From Bacillota bacterium (lineage in GTDB: Bacteria; Bacillota; Clostridia; Oscillospirales; Acutalibacteraceae): DNA of 64,000 nt. The stretch covers positions 1 through 64,000 of the forward strand of contig JAEZCC010000002.1 of the NCBI GenBank assembly GCA_023412715.1, in the 5' to 3' direction. The notes below the pieces were generated by a model. That model was not told where the DNA came from, ran no database searches, and was given only the letters and a program-made list of their open reading frames with translations. Below are positions 7,894-16,169 of the stretch, piece by piece. A program made the position numbers and the translations under genes. Within the stretch, counting starts at the first letter, position 1. Every line of letters starts with the position of its first letter.

Positions 7894-10322
7894 AGCTTCT
7901 TTCCCCCTGTTTCTGCGGGCGCCGCGGCCCCCATGACCGCCAGAATCCTGTGCCGGGATCCGGCCGGCTGCGCGGGAATGCCGCCGGCGGCCTCCACCCC
8001 GTCGATTTTCAGGGACCGCACGCCTTTGCAGACGTGGCCGGGGTTTTCCACATGGATTTCGTACACGGCGCCGCGCCAGACGCGCGTGACGTCGAACCCG
8101 TCCCATTCGTGCGGGATGCACGGATCGACGGTCAGCGAATCGTACCCCGGCCGGATGCCGAGCAGATAGTGCGTCGCCGCAAAATACGCCCACCCGCCGG
8201 AGCCCGTCATGAACGGATGGCGCGCGCGGCCGAACGCCGGGTGGTCCCTGCCCATGACGAACTGGCAGTAGGAATACGGCTCGGCCTTCCGCACCTCGAT
8301 TTCGTCGTTCTGGTTGTACGGCAGAAGGGCGTTGTAAAATTTCATGGCCCGGTCGCCGCGGCCCAGCATCGCCTCGGCGCACCACGCCCAGGGGTTGGGG
8401 TGGCTGAAAACCGAACCGTTTTCTTTCACGCCGGGATAGACGCGCGTCACGAAGCCGATTTCGTCGTCGCACTGCGTGTAAGACGGCGCGTTCAGCATCA
8501 GGCCGTACTTTGTGTAAAGATACCGGTCCACGGAGTCCATGGCCTTTTCCCCGCGTTCCCGGTCGGCCGCGCCCGAAAGCACCGCCCACGCGTTCGACTC
8601 GAGGTGCACGCGGCCCTCTTTGTCGAGGCGGGTGCCGATTTTCCTGCCGTCCGCCGTGATGCCGCGGATGTACCACTCGCCGTCCCACAGGTTTTCCGCA
8701 CAGGCGGCGCGCACCTTCCCGGCCATCGCCCGGTATTTCTGCGCCTCCTCTTCCCTGCCGATATATTCGGAAAGCTCGATGAAATACCGCAGCGCCCAGT
8801 AATGCAGGAACGAGACCATGGCGCTCTCCCCGCCGCCGAGGTTGAGGCAGTCGTTCCAGTCGGCGCGCAGGCCCTTGCAGATTCCGGTTCTGCCGACCTC
8901 GCGGGCCGAAAAGTCGAGGATGCGCATCATGTGCTCGTAAACGGTGTCCTCGCCGCCGTCGGCGTAGGTGACCGTTTCCTCCAGGAGGGACAGCTCCCCC
9001 GTCTCCTTGATATACTCGCAGATGGAGGCGACGAGCCAGAGCGCGTCGTCGGAGCAGGCGTCCTCAATGCCGTGGACCATCTCGGCGCGGGTCGGCGTCG
9101 GGATGACCGTAGGCGACTTGAAGCTCTGCTTTCTGCCCCGCAGCGCCGGGTCGAACCATTCCGGCTGGAACAGGTGCAGGCCGTACCCCGCCTGCGTCAG
9201 CCCGCGGAGAAGCTCGACAATGCGCTGCCGGCATTTCGCGGGGTTCGAGTGCGGCACCGTCATCGCGTCCTGCGAGGTGTCGCGGAAGCCGAGTCCCGTC
9301 CTTCCGCCCACCTCGATGAACGACGCAAAGCGCGAAAACATGATGTTGACTTCCGCCTGGTACAGGTTCCAGATGTTGAGCGAGGTGTTCATGCCGGGGT
9401 TCGGCGTATGTACCTGCTGCCGGCCGAGCTTTTCCTCCCAGAATTCCGCGAGATCCGCGAACGCTTTGTCTATGTTTCCGGGGTCGGAATATTTCCGGCG
9501 GAACGGCGCGGCGTCCTCCCGTTTGCCCTCGCCCAAAAGGAAGGCGAGGCGCACCGATTCGCCCGGCCGCAGCCGCAGCTTCTTCTGCAGCGCGGCGCAC
9601 TGGTTGCCCGTCGTCTCAAAGCTGCCGCAGCACTCGCCGCGCTCCACGGCGGCGGGGCTGCTCTCGTCGCGGTAATTGCCGAGGAAGCGGTCGCGCAGGC
9701 AGTCGAAGCCGTCCGGCTCGAAGCTCGCCGTAAACCACTGCCAGCCGAACTCCTCGTAATGCAGGTCGCACTCAATCACGCCGTCCGCGTAGCTCGAGCC
9801 GGAGGCGTACAGGCTCATCTGGAAGTTCTGGTTATCCATGTCGATCTGATGAAACGAAAATTCAACGTAGGAATACACGCTGAGCCGGCGGGGCCAGACG
9901 GAATCGTTTTTCAGCAGCACGTCCCAGATTTCGACCGGCTCGTTCAGCGGGACGAAGACCGTCTGGCTCGCCTTGATCCCCCGGTAGCCGCAGAGGAATT
10001 TCGAGTAGGAAAGCCCGTGCCGGCATTCGTATTTCGCCTTCGTCAGGTCCTTGCCCACCGGCTGCCAGGAAATGCTCCAGTATTCGCCCGTGTCGTCGTC
10101 GCGCAGATAGACGTAGTGGCCCGGCCGCTCGACGGGGGCGTTCGGCCGGAAGCGGGTGATCCTGTGGTACTGGGGGGACTTGTAAAAGGAATAGCCGCCG
10201 GCCGTCTGGCTCAGGACGGCGCACATGTCGTTCACGCCGATATAATTAGTCCACGGAACCGGCGTGTCCACCCGGTCTATGACGTATTCTCTGTTTTTGT
10301 CGTCGAAATGCCCGTATTGCAT
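7890..10322 (-). CDS. chbP: N,N'-diacetylchitobiose phosphorylase (GH94)
   Basis: An 810-residue GH94 glycoside phosphorylase. It follows the Vibrio chitobiose phosphorylases from recall along the whole length: YGHFDD..REYVIDR start, RPGHYVYLRDDDTGEYWSISW, SRFASFIEVGGRTGLGFRDTSQD, and GLRADWNDCLNLGGGES with the catalytic acid at D491. The enzyme splits N,N'-diacetylchitobiose with phosphate into GlcNAc-1-phosphate and GlcNAc in the cytoplasm. The start at 10322 (MQYGHF) has a GGGAGGAG ribosome site; upstream in-frame codons are non-coding leader. It is the first gene of its transcript and is coupled to the mutase. Cellobiose or other GH94 specificities are less likely because the close match is to the GlcNAc enzymes. 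Confidence 0.93.
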   Translation of the reverse strand: MQYGHFDDKNREYVIDRVDTPVPWTNYIGVNDMCAVLSQTAGGYSFYKSPQYHRITRFRPNAPVERPGHYVYLRDDDTGEYWSISWQPVGKDLTKAKYECRHGLSYSKFLCGYRGIKASQTVFVPLNEPVEIWDVLLKNDSVWPRRLSVYSYVEFSFHQIDMDNQNFQMSLYASGSSYADGVIECDLHYEEFGWQWFTASFEPDGFDCLRDRFLGNYRDESSPAAVERGECCGSFETTGNQCAALQKKLRLRPGESVRLAFLLGEGKREDAAPFRRKYSDPGNIDKAFADLAEFWEEKLGRQQVHTPNPGMNTSLNIWNLYQAEVNIMFSRFASFIEVGGRTGLGFRDTSQDAMTVPHSNPAKCRQRIVELLRGLTQAGYGLHLFQPEWFDPALRGRKQSFKSPTVIPTPTRAEMVHGIEDACSDDALWLVASICEYIKETGELSLLEETVTYADGGEDTVYEHMMRILDFSAREVGRTGICKGLRADWNDCLNLGGGESAMVSFLHYWALRYFIELSEYIGREEEAQKYRAMAGKVRAACAENLWDGEWYIRGITADGRKIGTRLDKEGRVHLESNAWAVLSGAADRERGEKAMDSVDRYLYTKYGLMLNAPSYTQCDDEIGFVTRVYPGVKENGSVFSHPNPWAWCAEAMLGRGDRAMKFYNALLPYNQNDEIEVRKAEPYSYCQFVMGRDHPAFGRARHPFMTGSGGWAYFAATHYLLGIRPGYDSLTVDPCIPHEWDGFDVTRVWRGAVYEIHVENPGHVCKGVRSLKIDGVEAAGGIPAQPAGSRHRILAVMGAAAPAETGGKKL

Positions 10323-10343
10323 TCGCGTCTGCTCCTCCCGGCT

Positions 10344-10387
10344 ATGGATTCTGAATCCATTATAGACGCCGCCCCGCGGCAGGTGAA
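10344..10387 (-). promoter_or_regulatory. Promoter of the chitobiose phosphorylase operon with palindromic operator
   Basis: Minus-strand -10 TATAAT at 10359-10364 and a weak -35 TTCACC at 10382-10387 with 17-bp spacing. A perfect 17-bp palindrome, ATGGATTC-T-GAATCCAT, spans 10344-10360 and covers the end of the -10 box and the likely transcription start. The position fits a repressor site; the protein is unknown. No second copy was noticed in the neighbouring promoters. Confidence 0.65.
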
Positions 10388-10460
10388 TAGCAGATGTTGT
10401 ACTAAATTGCATATTTTTGTGTAACTGCCCGCCGCAGGCCGGAAGCGGAAACCGGCGCGC

Positions 10461-10497
10461 AAAAAGGCCGCGCGGGTGCTTCCCCTGCGCGGCCTTT
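10461..10497 (-). terminator. Rho-independent terminator of the threonine aldolase gene
   Basis: An 11-bp perfect stem (AAAGGCCGCGC and its complement) with a 13-base loop and a T-run on the minus strand, starting 15 bp after the aldolase stop codon. Confidence 0.85.
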
Positions 10498-10511
10498 CCC
10501 ATGCGACGTGC

Positions 10512-11546
10512 TTAAAGGCTGCGGATGTCTTTCAGGAGGCGGTCCACGTCCTCCTCCTTCGTCGCCCAGCTGGTGCAGAACCGGACGGCGGTGTGCCCCG
10601 CGTCCACGCGCTTCCAGGTTTCGAACGCGTAATGCTCCGCCAGCTTTGCGAGCGCCGCGTCCGGCAGGATGGGGAACTGCTGGTTCGTGGGGGAATCGAA
10701 CAGGAACGGGATTCCCTTGTCCTGGAACGCGGCCCTGATTTTTTCCGCCAGCCGGTCGGCATGGGCCGACATCTCGAAATACAGCCCGTCCTCCAAGAGG
10801 GCGAGAAACTGGATGCCGAGCAGGCGCCCTTTGGCCAGCATGGCGCCGTGCTGCTTGACGTAATAGCGGAAGTCTCGCTTGAGCCTGTCGTCGGTGATGA
10901 CCACCGCCTCGCCGAACAGCGCGCCGACCTTCGTGCCCCCGATGTAGAACACGTCGCACAGGCGGGCGAGGTCCGCCAGAGCGAGGTCGTTTCCCGCGGC
11001 CGCAAGACCGTAGCCGAGGCGCGCCCCGTCGAGGTACAGCGGCAGGTCCCGCTCGCGACAGACGCGGCTCAGCGCCGTCAGCTCTTCTTTCGTGTAGAGC
11101 GTGCCGTTTTCGGTCGGAAAAGAGATGTAGACCATGCCGGGCTGCACCATGTGCTCGTGCGTCGCGTCGTTCCAGTGGGCGTCGTACGCTTCGCGCACCT
11201 GCGCGGCCGTAATTTTGCCGTCTTCGCCGGGCAGCGGCAGGACCTTATGGCCCGTCGCTTCCACCGCCCCGGTCTCATGGACGCTGATGTGCCCCGTCTG
11301 CGCGCACAGGACCCCCTGGATGGGTCTGAGGACCGACGCGATGACGGTCGCGTTCGCCTGCGTGCCGCCGACCAGAAAATGTACGCCGGCGCTCTCCGCC
11401 CCGCAGAGCCTGCGGATGATGCCCGCCGCTTTTTCGCAGTACGGATCCTCCCCGTAGCCCGGCGTCTGCTCCAGGTTGCTGCGCTCCATCAGTTCCAGCA
11501 CGCGGGGATGCGCGCCCTCCGCATAATCGCATTCAAACCGTATCAT
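10512..11546 (-). CDS. ltaE: Low-specificity L-threonine aldolase
   Basis: A 344-residue PLP enzyme of fold type I. The PLP lysine is K206 in YIGGTKVGALFGEA, with the preceding LYLDGARLGYG aspartate/arginine motif typical of beta-eliminating lyases of the LtaE family. It cleaves L-threonine or L-allo-threonine to glycine and acetaldehyde in the cytoplasm. The ATG at 11546 has AAAGGAA at good spacing. It is a single-gene unit with its own terminator and an extended -10 promoter, divergent from the nucleoside cluster and facing the chitobiose promoter. Confidence 0.93.
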   Translation of the reverse strand: MIRFECDYAEGAHPRVLELMERSNLEQTPGYGEDPYCEKAAGIIRRLCGAESAGVHFLVGGTQANATVIASVLRPIQGVLCAQTGHISVHETGAVEATGHKVLPLPGEDGKITAAQVREAYDAHWNDATHEHMVQPGMVYISFPTENGTLYTKEELTALSRVCRERDLPLYLDGARLGYGLAAAGNDLALADLARLCDVFYIGGTKVGALFGEAVVITDDRLKRDFRYYVKQHGAMLAKGRLLGIQFLALLEDGLYFEMSAHADRLAEKIRAAFQDKGIPFLFDSPTNQQFPILPDAALAKLAEHYAFETWKRVDAGHTAVRFCTSWATKEEDVDRLLKDIRSL

Positions 11547-11600
11547 CCTGTTTCCTTTCGCCCGCCCGGTCCGTCCGGCGGCGGTAAAATAGTTTTTCTG

Positions 11601-11609
11601 ATTATATCA
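11601..11609 (-). promoter_or_regulatory. Extended -10 promoter of the threonine aldolase gene
   Basis: TGATATAAT on the minus strand is a consensus extended -10 (TGnTATAAT). The -35 region (TTTATG at 17 bp) is poor, as expected for this promoter class. Confidence 0.6.
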
Positions 11610-11796
11610 CAGCGCCGGCGAATCATAAACCCCCGGCCCTCCGGTTTCCGCGGGGAGCGGGAGGCCGCCGCCCGCGCACCCGGATCGGCGCGCAGGGGAC
11701 GTCGGGCCGTCCCGGCGCCCGCGGCCGAAAACTTTTTCGGGGACGCATCCGGCCGGGCGCGGCGGGCCGCATTCTTATAAAAATAAATAAAATTTG

Positions 11797-11825
11797 TTGA
11801 CAAGCGGCCCGAAATGCTGTACAAT
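11797..11825 (+). promoter_or_regulatory. Consensus promoter of the lacI-deoB-deoD transcript
   Basis: TTGACA at 11797-11802 and TACAAT at 11820-11825 with a 17-bp spacer. The predicted start is near 11832, about 76 bp before the regulator's start codon. Confidence 0.88.
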
Positions 11826-11836
11826 GCTCTCAGAAA

Positions 11837-11850
11837 TGAAATCGGTTTCA
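11837..11850. promoter_or_regulatory. LacI-family operator
   Basis: TGAAATCGGTTTCA, a palindrome with central CG and one mismatched pair, the usual form of LacI/GalR-family sites. It lies at about +6 to +19 of the regulator's own promoter, so the regulator probably represses its own transcription. A separate longer repeat, AAATGAAATC (from 11834) and GATTTCATTT (from 11868), could form a leader hairpin or a second half-site pair. Confidence 0.75.
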
Positions 11851-11907
11851 AGCAGAATTCCTCTTGGGTGATTTCATTTTTCTGCGGAAAATTCACAGAA
11901 AGTTCTG

Positions 11908-12915
11908 GTGGTTACTCTGGTCCATATCAGCGATATTGCCCGCATGGCAGGCGTTTCTTCCGCCACAGTGTCGCGCGTTATCAACGGTACGGCCAAAGTA
12001 AACGCGGAAAAGGCAAGGCGGGTCGAAGAAGCGATCCGTGAAACGGGTTTCAAACCAAATGAGATCGCGCGCTCCCTCTACAAAAAATCCTCGCGGCTGA
12101 TCGGCTACATCGTGCCGAGCATCCTGAACATTTTCCTCAACGAGATCGGGCGGGCCGTGGAAGACGAAGCGTTCCGGAACGGCTATAAGATGATCCTCTG
12201 CAATTCGGACGACGATCCCGAAAAAGAGTCGGCCTACATCAAGATGCTGACGGGCATGAACGCCGACGGAATCATCATCGCGGCGAACAACGAAAACCTC
12301 GAGCAGGAGATCCGCGGCTGCCCCGTGCCGGTCGTCGTGCTTGACAAAAGCGCCGGGGTCCAGTACACGGCTTCCGTGCAGTCCGACAATTACACCGGCG
12401 GGCACATCGCCGCCGAGCACCTCCTCCAGTGCGGGTGCAGAAAAATAGTCCTGATGCGGGGGCCGCAGCAGTATTCCAGCAGCCAGCAGCGCTTTCTGGG
12501 GTATGTCGACGCCTGCAACGAGCACGGCATCCAGCCGCTGTTCGTCAACAGCCGCTACAGCTACGACGAAGGCATCCGAAGCTCGCTCGAGCTGTTCGAA
12601 CGCTACCCGGACGCCGACGGGATCCTCGCTTCAAGCGACATGGTGGCGTTCGCGCTGTACAAGGTGCTCAGCCGCCGGGGGCGCCGCGTCCCGGACGACG
12701 TGATGATTGTCGGGTACGACAACGTGGGCCTGAGCCGCCTGATGATTCCGGCCCTGACGACCGTGGCCCAGCCGATTGAGGAAATCGGCCGCCTGTGCGC
12801 CAAGCTGATTATTGAGCAGACGGAGCACGGCACGATTGAAAAGCGTGAAAACATTCTGCCGGTTTCTTTGGAGATCCGGGAGACAACGAAACGGAAAGAA
12901 GAACGGTTACCATGA
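11908..12915 (+). CDS. LacI-family transcriptional regulator of nucleoside genes
   Basis: A 335-residue repressor: N-terminal LacI helix-turn-helix (ISDIARMAGVSSATVSRVING, about residues 7-27), hinge helix (PNEIARSLYKK), and a periplasmic-binding-like effector domain (about 60-330). The start used is GTG at 11908; the ribosome site is weak and an alternative codon a few residues on is possible. The stop overlaps deoB by four bases (ATGA), so the regulator is coupled to the pathway genes. Family knowledge: LacI proteins bind palindromes like the one at 11837-11850 and release them on binding a small molecule, here probably a nucleoside or pentose phosphate, by analogy to CytR. Confidence 0.92.
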   Translation: MVTLVHISDIARMAGVSSATVSRVINGTAKVNAEKARRVEEAIRETGFKPNEIARSLYKKSSRLIGYIVPSILNIFLNEIGRAVEDEAFRNGYKMILCNSDDDPEKESAYIKMLTGMNADGIIIAANNENLEQEIRGCPVPVVVLDKSAGVQYTASVQSDNYTGGHIAAEHLLQCGCRKIVLMRGPQQYSSSQQRFLGYVDACNEHGIQPLFVNSRYSYDEGIRSSLELFERYPDADGILASSDMVAFALYKVLSRRGRRVPDDVMIVGYDNVGLSRLMIPALTTVAQPIEEIGRLCAKLIIEQTEHGTIEKRENILPVSLEIRETTKRKEERLP

Positions 12916-14081
12916 GCAAACGGATTTTTCTGATTGTACTTGACAGCTTCGGCATCGGCGAAGAACCGGACGCCGCCGACTACGGCGACGAGGGCAGCGA
13001 TACCCTCGCGGCCGTCGCGCGCAGCCCGTACCTGAAAGTGCCGAACATGGCCCGCCTCGGGCTGTTCAACATTGAGGGCGTTTCCTGCGGGAAGCGCGAG
13101 GCCTCCCCCGCGGGCGCGTTCGCCCGCATGCGCGAAGCCTCAAAAGGGAAAGACACCACCATAGGCCACTGGGAGATCGCGGGCATCTATTCCCCGAAAC
13201 CGCTCCCCACCTTCCCGAACGGCTTCCCGGAGGAAGTCATCCGGGAGTTTGAGGAAAAAACCGGGCGCGCCGCCCTGTGCAACAAGCCGTACTCCGGTAC
13301 GGAGGTCATTCGGGACTACGGGCGCGAGCACGAAAAAACCGGGGCGCTGATTGTCTACACCTCGGCCGACAGCGTCTTCCAGATCGCCGCGCACGAGTCC
13401 GTCGTGCCGGTCAAGGAGCTGTACCGCTACTGCGGGATCGCGCGCGCGATGCTCACGGGCAAATACGGGGTGGGCCGGGTCATCGCGCGGCCGTTCACGG
13501 GATCCTACCCGAACTACACGCGCACGACGAACCGCCACGACTTCTCTCTGGTGCCGCCGGGCGAAACCGTGCTGGACTTTCTCAAAAGCGCCGGCCGCGA
13601 CGTCGTCGCCGTCGGGAAAATCAACGACATCTTCGCCGGGAAGGGCATCACAGAATTCATGCGCACAAAGGGGAACGCGGAGGGAATCGAGCGCACCATA
13701 GAGCTGACGAAAAAGGATTTCAACGGGCTGTGCTTCGTGAACCTCGTGGATTTCGACATGCTTTACGGCCACAGGAACGATGTGGAGGGCTACGCCAAAG
13801 CGCTGACCTATTTCGACGAAAAGCTGCCGCAGATTCTCGCGGGCCTGCGGGAAGACGACCTGCTGATGATCACCGCCGACCACGGCTGCGACCCCAGCAC
13901 GCCCTCGACGGACCATTCGAGGGAATACACCCCGTGGCTCGTCTGCGGCGAAAAGGTCAGGGCGGGGGCCGACCTCGGCACGCGCCCCACGTTCGCCGAC
14001 ATTGCCGCCACCGTTGCGGATTATCTTGAAACGCCGTGCCGCATCACGGGGACCTCGCAGCTCGGCAGGATTCTGAAATAA
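12912..14081 (+). CDS. deoB: Phosphopentomutase
   Basis: A 389-residue enzyme of the alkaline-phosphatase superfamily. It starts IFLIVLDSFGIGEEPDA with metal ligand D11, has the KDTTIGHWE nucleophile threonine region and the C-terminal ITADHGCDPSTPSTDHSRE metal site. It interconverts (deoxy)ribose-1-phosphate and (deoxy)ribose-5-phosphate, linking nucleoside phosphorolysis to DeoC and the pentose phosphate pathway. Length and motifs match bacterial DeoB. The ATG overlaps the regulator stop by four bases. Confidence 0.97.
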   Translation: MSKRIFLIVLDSFGIGEEPDAADYGDEGSDTLAAVARSPYLKVPNMARLGLFNIEGVSCGKREASPAGAFARMREASKGKDTTIGHWEIAGIYSPKPLPTFPNGFPEEVIREFEEKTGRAALCNKPYSGTEVIRDYGREHEKTGALIVYTSADSVFQIAAHESVVPVKELYRYCGIARAMLTGKYGVGRVIARPFTGSYPNYTRTTNRHDFSLVPPGETVLDFLKSAGRDVVAVGKINDIFAGKGITEFMRTKGNAEGIERTIELTKKDFNGLCFVNLVDFDMLYGHRNDVEGYAKALTYFDEKLPQILAGLREDDLLMITADHGCDPSTPSTDHSREYTPWLVCGEKVRAGADLGTRPTFADIAATVADYLETPCRITGTSQLGRILK

Positions 14082-14107
14082 CGGAAAAAGAACCGGAGGG
14101 ATTTTTT

Positions 14108-14827
14108 ATGCCGCAGACACCCACGCCCCACAACGGGGCCAATCTCGGGGAGATCGCCGAAACCGTGCTGATGCCGGGCGATCCGCTCCGCGCAAAGTAC
14201 ATCGCCGACAATTACTTGAAAGACGCCGTCTGCTTCAACACGGTGCGCAACATGCTGGGCTTCACCGGCACCTACGAGGGAAAGCGCGTCTCCGTCATGG
14301 GCGGCGGAATGGGCATGCCGTCCGTCGGCATCTATTCCTATGAGCTTTACCATTTTTACGGCGTGGAGAACATCATCCGCGTCGGCACGGCCGGCGGGGT
14401 TGCCGACGGCGTCCACGTGCGCGACGTCGTCGTCGGCATGGGGGCCTGCACCGACTCGAACTACGCCTCGCAGTACCGCCTGCCGGGAACGTTCGCGCCC
14501 GTCGCCAGCTACCCGCTTCTGGAGCGCGCCGTGGCCGCCGCCCGCGAAATGAAAGCCCACGCGCTGGTGGGGAACGTCCTTTCTTCCGACACGTTCTACG
14601 GGGACGACGAAACCGCCCTGGCCTCATGGAAAAAGATGGGCGTCCTCGCGGTGGAGATGGAAGCCGCGGCCCTTTACATGAACGCCGCGCGCGCCGGCAA
14701 AAATGCGCTGTGCATCCTCACGATTTCCGACTGCCCCCTTTCGGGCGAATCGCTGCCCGCGCAGGAAAGGCAGACCGGGTTCCGCCGCATGATGGAAATC
14801 GCGCTCAAAGCCGCAGTAAAACCGTAA
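14108..14827 (+). CDS. deoD: Purine-nucleoside phosphorylase
   Basis: A 239-residue DeoD-type phosphorylase. The phosphate-binding start VLMPGDPLRAKYIA, the nucleoside-binding GVLAVEMEAAALY and the catalytic aspartate in ISDCPLSGE are present. It splits purine (deoxy)ribonucleosides with phosphate into base and (deoxy)ribose-1-phosphate. The start at 14108 has GGAGGG eight bases ahead; in-frame codons upstream overlap deoB and are not used. Third gene of the lacI-deoB-deoD transcript. Confidence 0.97.
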   Translation: MPQTPTPHNGANLGEIAETVLMPGDPLRAKYIADNYLKDAVCFNTVRNMLGFTGTYEGKRVSVMGGGMGMPSVGIYSYELYHFYGVENIIRVGTAGGVADGVHVRDVVVGMGACTDSNYASQYRLPGTFAPVASYPLLERAVAAAREMKAHALVGNVLSSDTFYGDDETALASWKKMGVLAVEMEAAALYMNAARAGKNALCILTISDCPLSGESLPAQERQTGFRRMMEIALKAAVKP

Positions 14828-14846
14828 TAAAATAAGCGGGAATTTC

Positions 14847-14875
14847 TTGCAAGATAGCGGAAAATGGGCTATGAT
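14847..14875 (+). promoter_or_regulatory. Promoter of the nucleoside ABC transporter operon
   Basis: TTGCAA at 14847-14852 and TATGAT at 14870-14875, 17-bp spacer, 20 bp after the deoD stop. It gives the transporter operon its own start and a leader of about 90 bases. Confidence 0.8.
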
Positions 14876-14904
14876 GGTTCGGGCTGTTTTTCTCTTCGGC
14901 AGAC

Positions 14905-14926
14905 AAATGCCGTTTTTACGGTATTT
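14905..14926. repeat. Inverted repeat in the leader of the nucleoside transporter operon
   Basis: AAATGCCGT-TTTT-ACGGTATTT, one mismatched pair, about 25 bp after the predicted transcription start. It may be an operator or a leader hairpin. It does not match the LacI-type palindrome at 11837-11850. Confidence 0.45.
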
Positions 14927-14970
14927 ATCAGAATATTGACCCGAAAACTCTAAAATCAGGAGGAAAATCT

Positions 14971-16071
14971 ATGAAAAAGCTTATCGCCCTGTTTCTGACG
15001 GCGGCAATGGCGGCTTCCGTCACTGCATGCGGTTCGTCGGGGACAACCAGCAGCACGGCTGCTTCCGAGGCCGCTTCCACTGCATCCGAGGCTTCTTCCG
15101 AGGCCGCTTCCTCGGCCGCGCAGGCCAACTTCAAGGTCGCGATGGTCACGGATACCGGCGGCGTCAACGACCAGTCCTTCAACCAGTCCTCGTGGGAAGG
15201 CCTGCAGGCATTTGCCAAAGAAAGCGGAGCAAAGGTCGGCTACACCGAGTCCAAGCAGGAATCCGACTACGCGACGAACCTCGACAAGGCCGCGGACGAC
15301 GAGAACAACCTGATCTGGGGCATCGGCTACGCCATGGCGGACGCCGTCGCGAATTCTGCAAAGCAGAATCCGGACATCAGTTACGCCATCATCGACAACT
15401 CCTACGGCGACAAGACGCCCTCGAACGTAACGGGCGTCACGTTCCGCGCGCAGGAATCTTCCTTCATCGTCGGCTACATCGCCGCGAAGACCACAAAGAC
15501 CAACAAGGTCGGCTTTGTCGGCGGGCAGACCAGCGCGGTCATCGACCAGTTTGAGTACGGCTACAAGGCCGGCGTCGCCTACGGCGCGAAAGAGCTGGGC
15601 AAAACGATCAGCGTCAACGCGCAGTATGCGCAGAGCTTCAGCGACGCCGCGAAGGGCAAGGCCATTGCGCAGAGCATGTTCTCCTCCGGCTGCGACATCG
15701 TGTTCCATGCCGCCGGCGGCGTGGGCGTCGGCGTCATTCAGGCGGCCAAGGAAGCCAACAAGTACGCCATCGGCGTGGACCGCGACCAGGCTTACCTCGC
15801 GCCGAAGAACGTGCTGACCTCCGCCCTCAAGAGAGTCGACAAGGCCATTGAGCTCGTTTCGAAGGACGCCCAGAGCGGCGAGAAGATCGGCGGAAAGACG
15901 CTTGACTTCGGCATGTCCGAAGACGCCGTCGGCATTCCGGAAGAGCACTCCCTCATGGGTGACGCCACCTACAACGCGGCCGTCGCGCTGGAAGGCAAAA
16001 TCAAGGACAAGAGCATCGTGCCGCCCGCGAACAAGGACGATTTCGCCGCGTTTGAAAAAACGCTGAAGTAA
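14971..16071 (+). CDS. BMP-family nucleoside-binding lipoprotein (PnrA/BmpA-like)
   Basis: A 366-residue lipoprotein with lipobox VTAC (C20) and an Ala/Ser/Glu repeat tether (about 21-51). The mature domain opens KVAMVTDTGGVNDQSFNQSSWEG, the signature of the BMP/PnrA family that binds purine nucleosides, and contains the VGFVGGQ and FHAAGGVGVGVIQAA motifs. It is the receptor of the ABC importer encoded by the next three genes. AGGAGG precedes the ATG. The surrounding deo and pdp genes agree with a nucleoside ligand. A purely periplasmic role for other ligands is not suggested. Confidence 0.95.
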   Translation: MKKLIALFLTAAMAASVTACGSSGTTSSTAASEAASTASEASSEAASSAAQANFKVAMVTDTGGVNDQSFNQSSWEGLQAFAKESGAKVGYTESKQESDYATNLDKAADDENNLIWGIGYAMADAVANSAKQNPDISYAIIDNSYGDKTPSNVTGVTFRAQESSFIVGYIAAKTTKTNKVGFVGGQTSAVIDQFEYGYKAGVAYGAKELGKTISVNAQYAQSFSDAAKGKAIAQSMFSSGCDIVFHAAGGVGVGVIQAAKEANKYAIGVDRDQAYLAPKNVLTSALKRVDKAIELVSKDAQSGEKIGGKTLDFGMSEDAVGIPEEHSLMGDATYNAAVALEGKIKDKSIVPPANKDDFAAFEKTLK

Positions 16072-16107
16072 CGGCAGGTTCTCAATTTTCACAGCGATTC
16101 TGAATGC

Positions 16108-16136
16108 AACGGGGCGCCATCACAAAGCGCCCCGTT
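16108..16136 (+). terminator. Intercistronic hairpin after the nucleoside-binding protein
   Basis: A perfect 10-bp stem (AACGGGGCGC and its complement) around a 9-base loop, without a clear U-tail. It lies between binding-protein and ATPase genes and probably stabilises the upstream message or causes partial termination. Confidence 0.65.
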
Positions 16137-16169
16137 GTCTGTGAGAAAGCTGTTCGAGGAGGCTTACGA

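Larger units (their letters stand above)
11547..11907. other. Divergent intergenic region between threonine aldolase and the LacI regulator
   Basis: 361 bp carrying the aldolase promoter on the left and the regulator promoter and operator on the right. The GC-rich middle (about 11630-11770) shows no reading frame with a credible start or family resemblance. Confidence 0.6.

Noticed and set aside
7950..10424. Long open frame (824 codons) on the plus strand opposite the chitobiose phosphorylase gene
   Set aside because: It mirrors the codon structure of the GC-rich GH94 gene, has no ribosome site and gives a low-complexity Arg/Ala/Val/His-rich protein.
14876..14970. Purine riboswitch in the leader of the nucleoside transporter operon
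   Set aside because: The leader lacks the conserved purine-aptamer loop and junction sequences; only a short inverted repeat is present.
14985..15120. Ala/Ser/Glu codon repeats near the 5' end of the BMP gene as a DNA repeat element
   Set aside because: They encode the flexible tether after the lipidated cysteine; similar tethers occur in the other two lipoproteins of the window.
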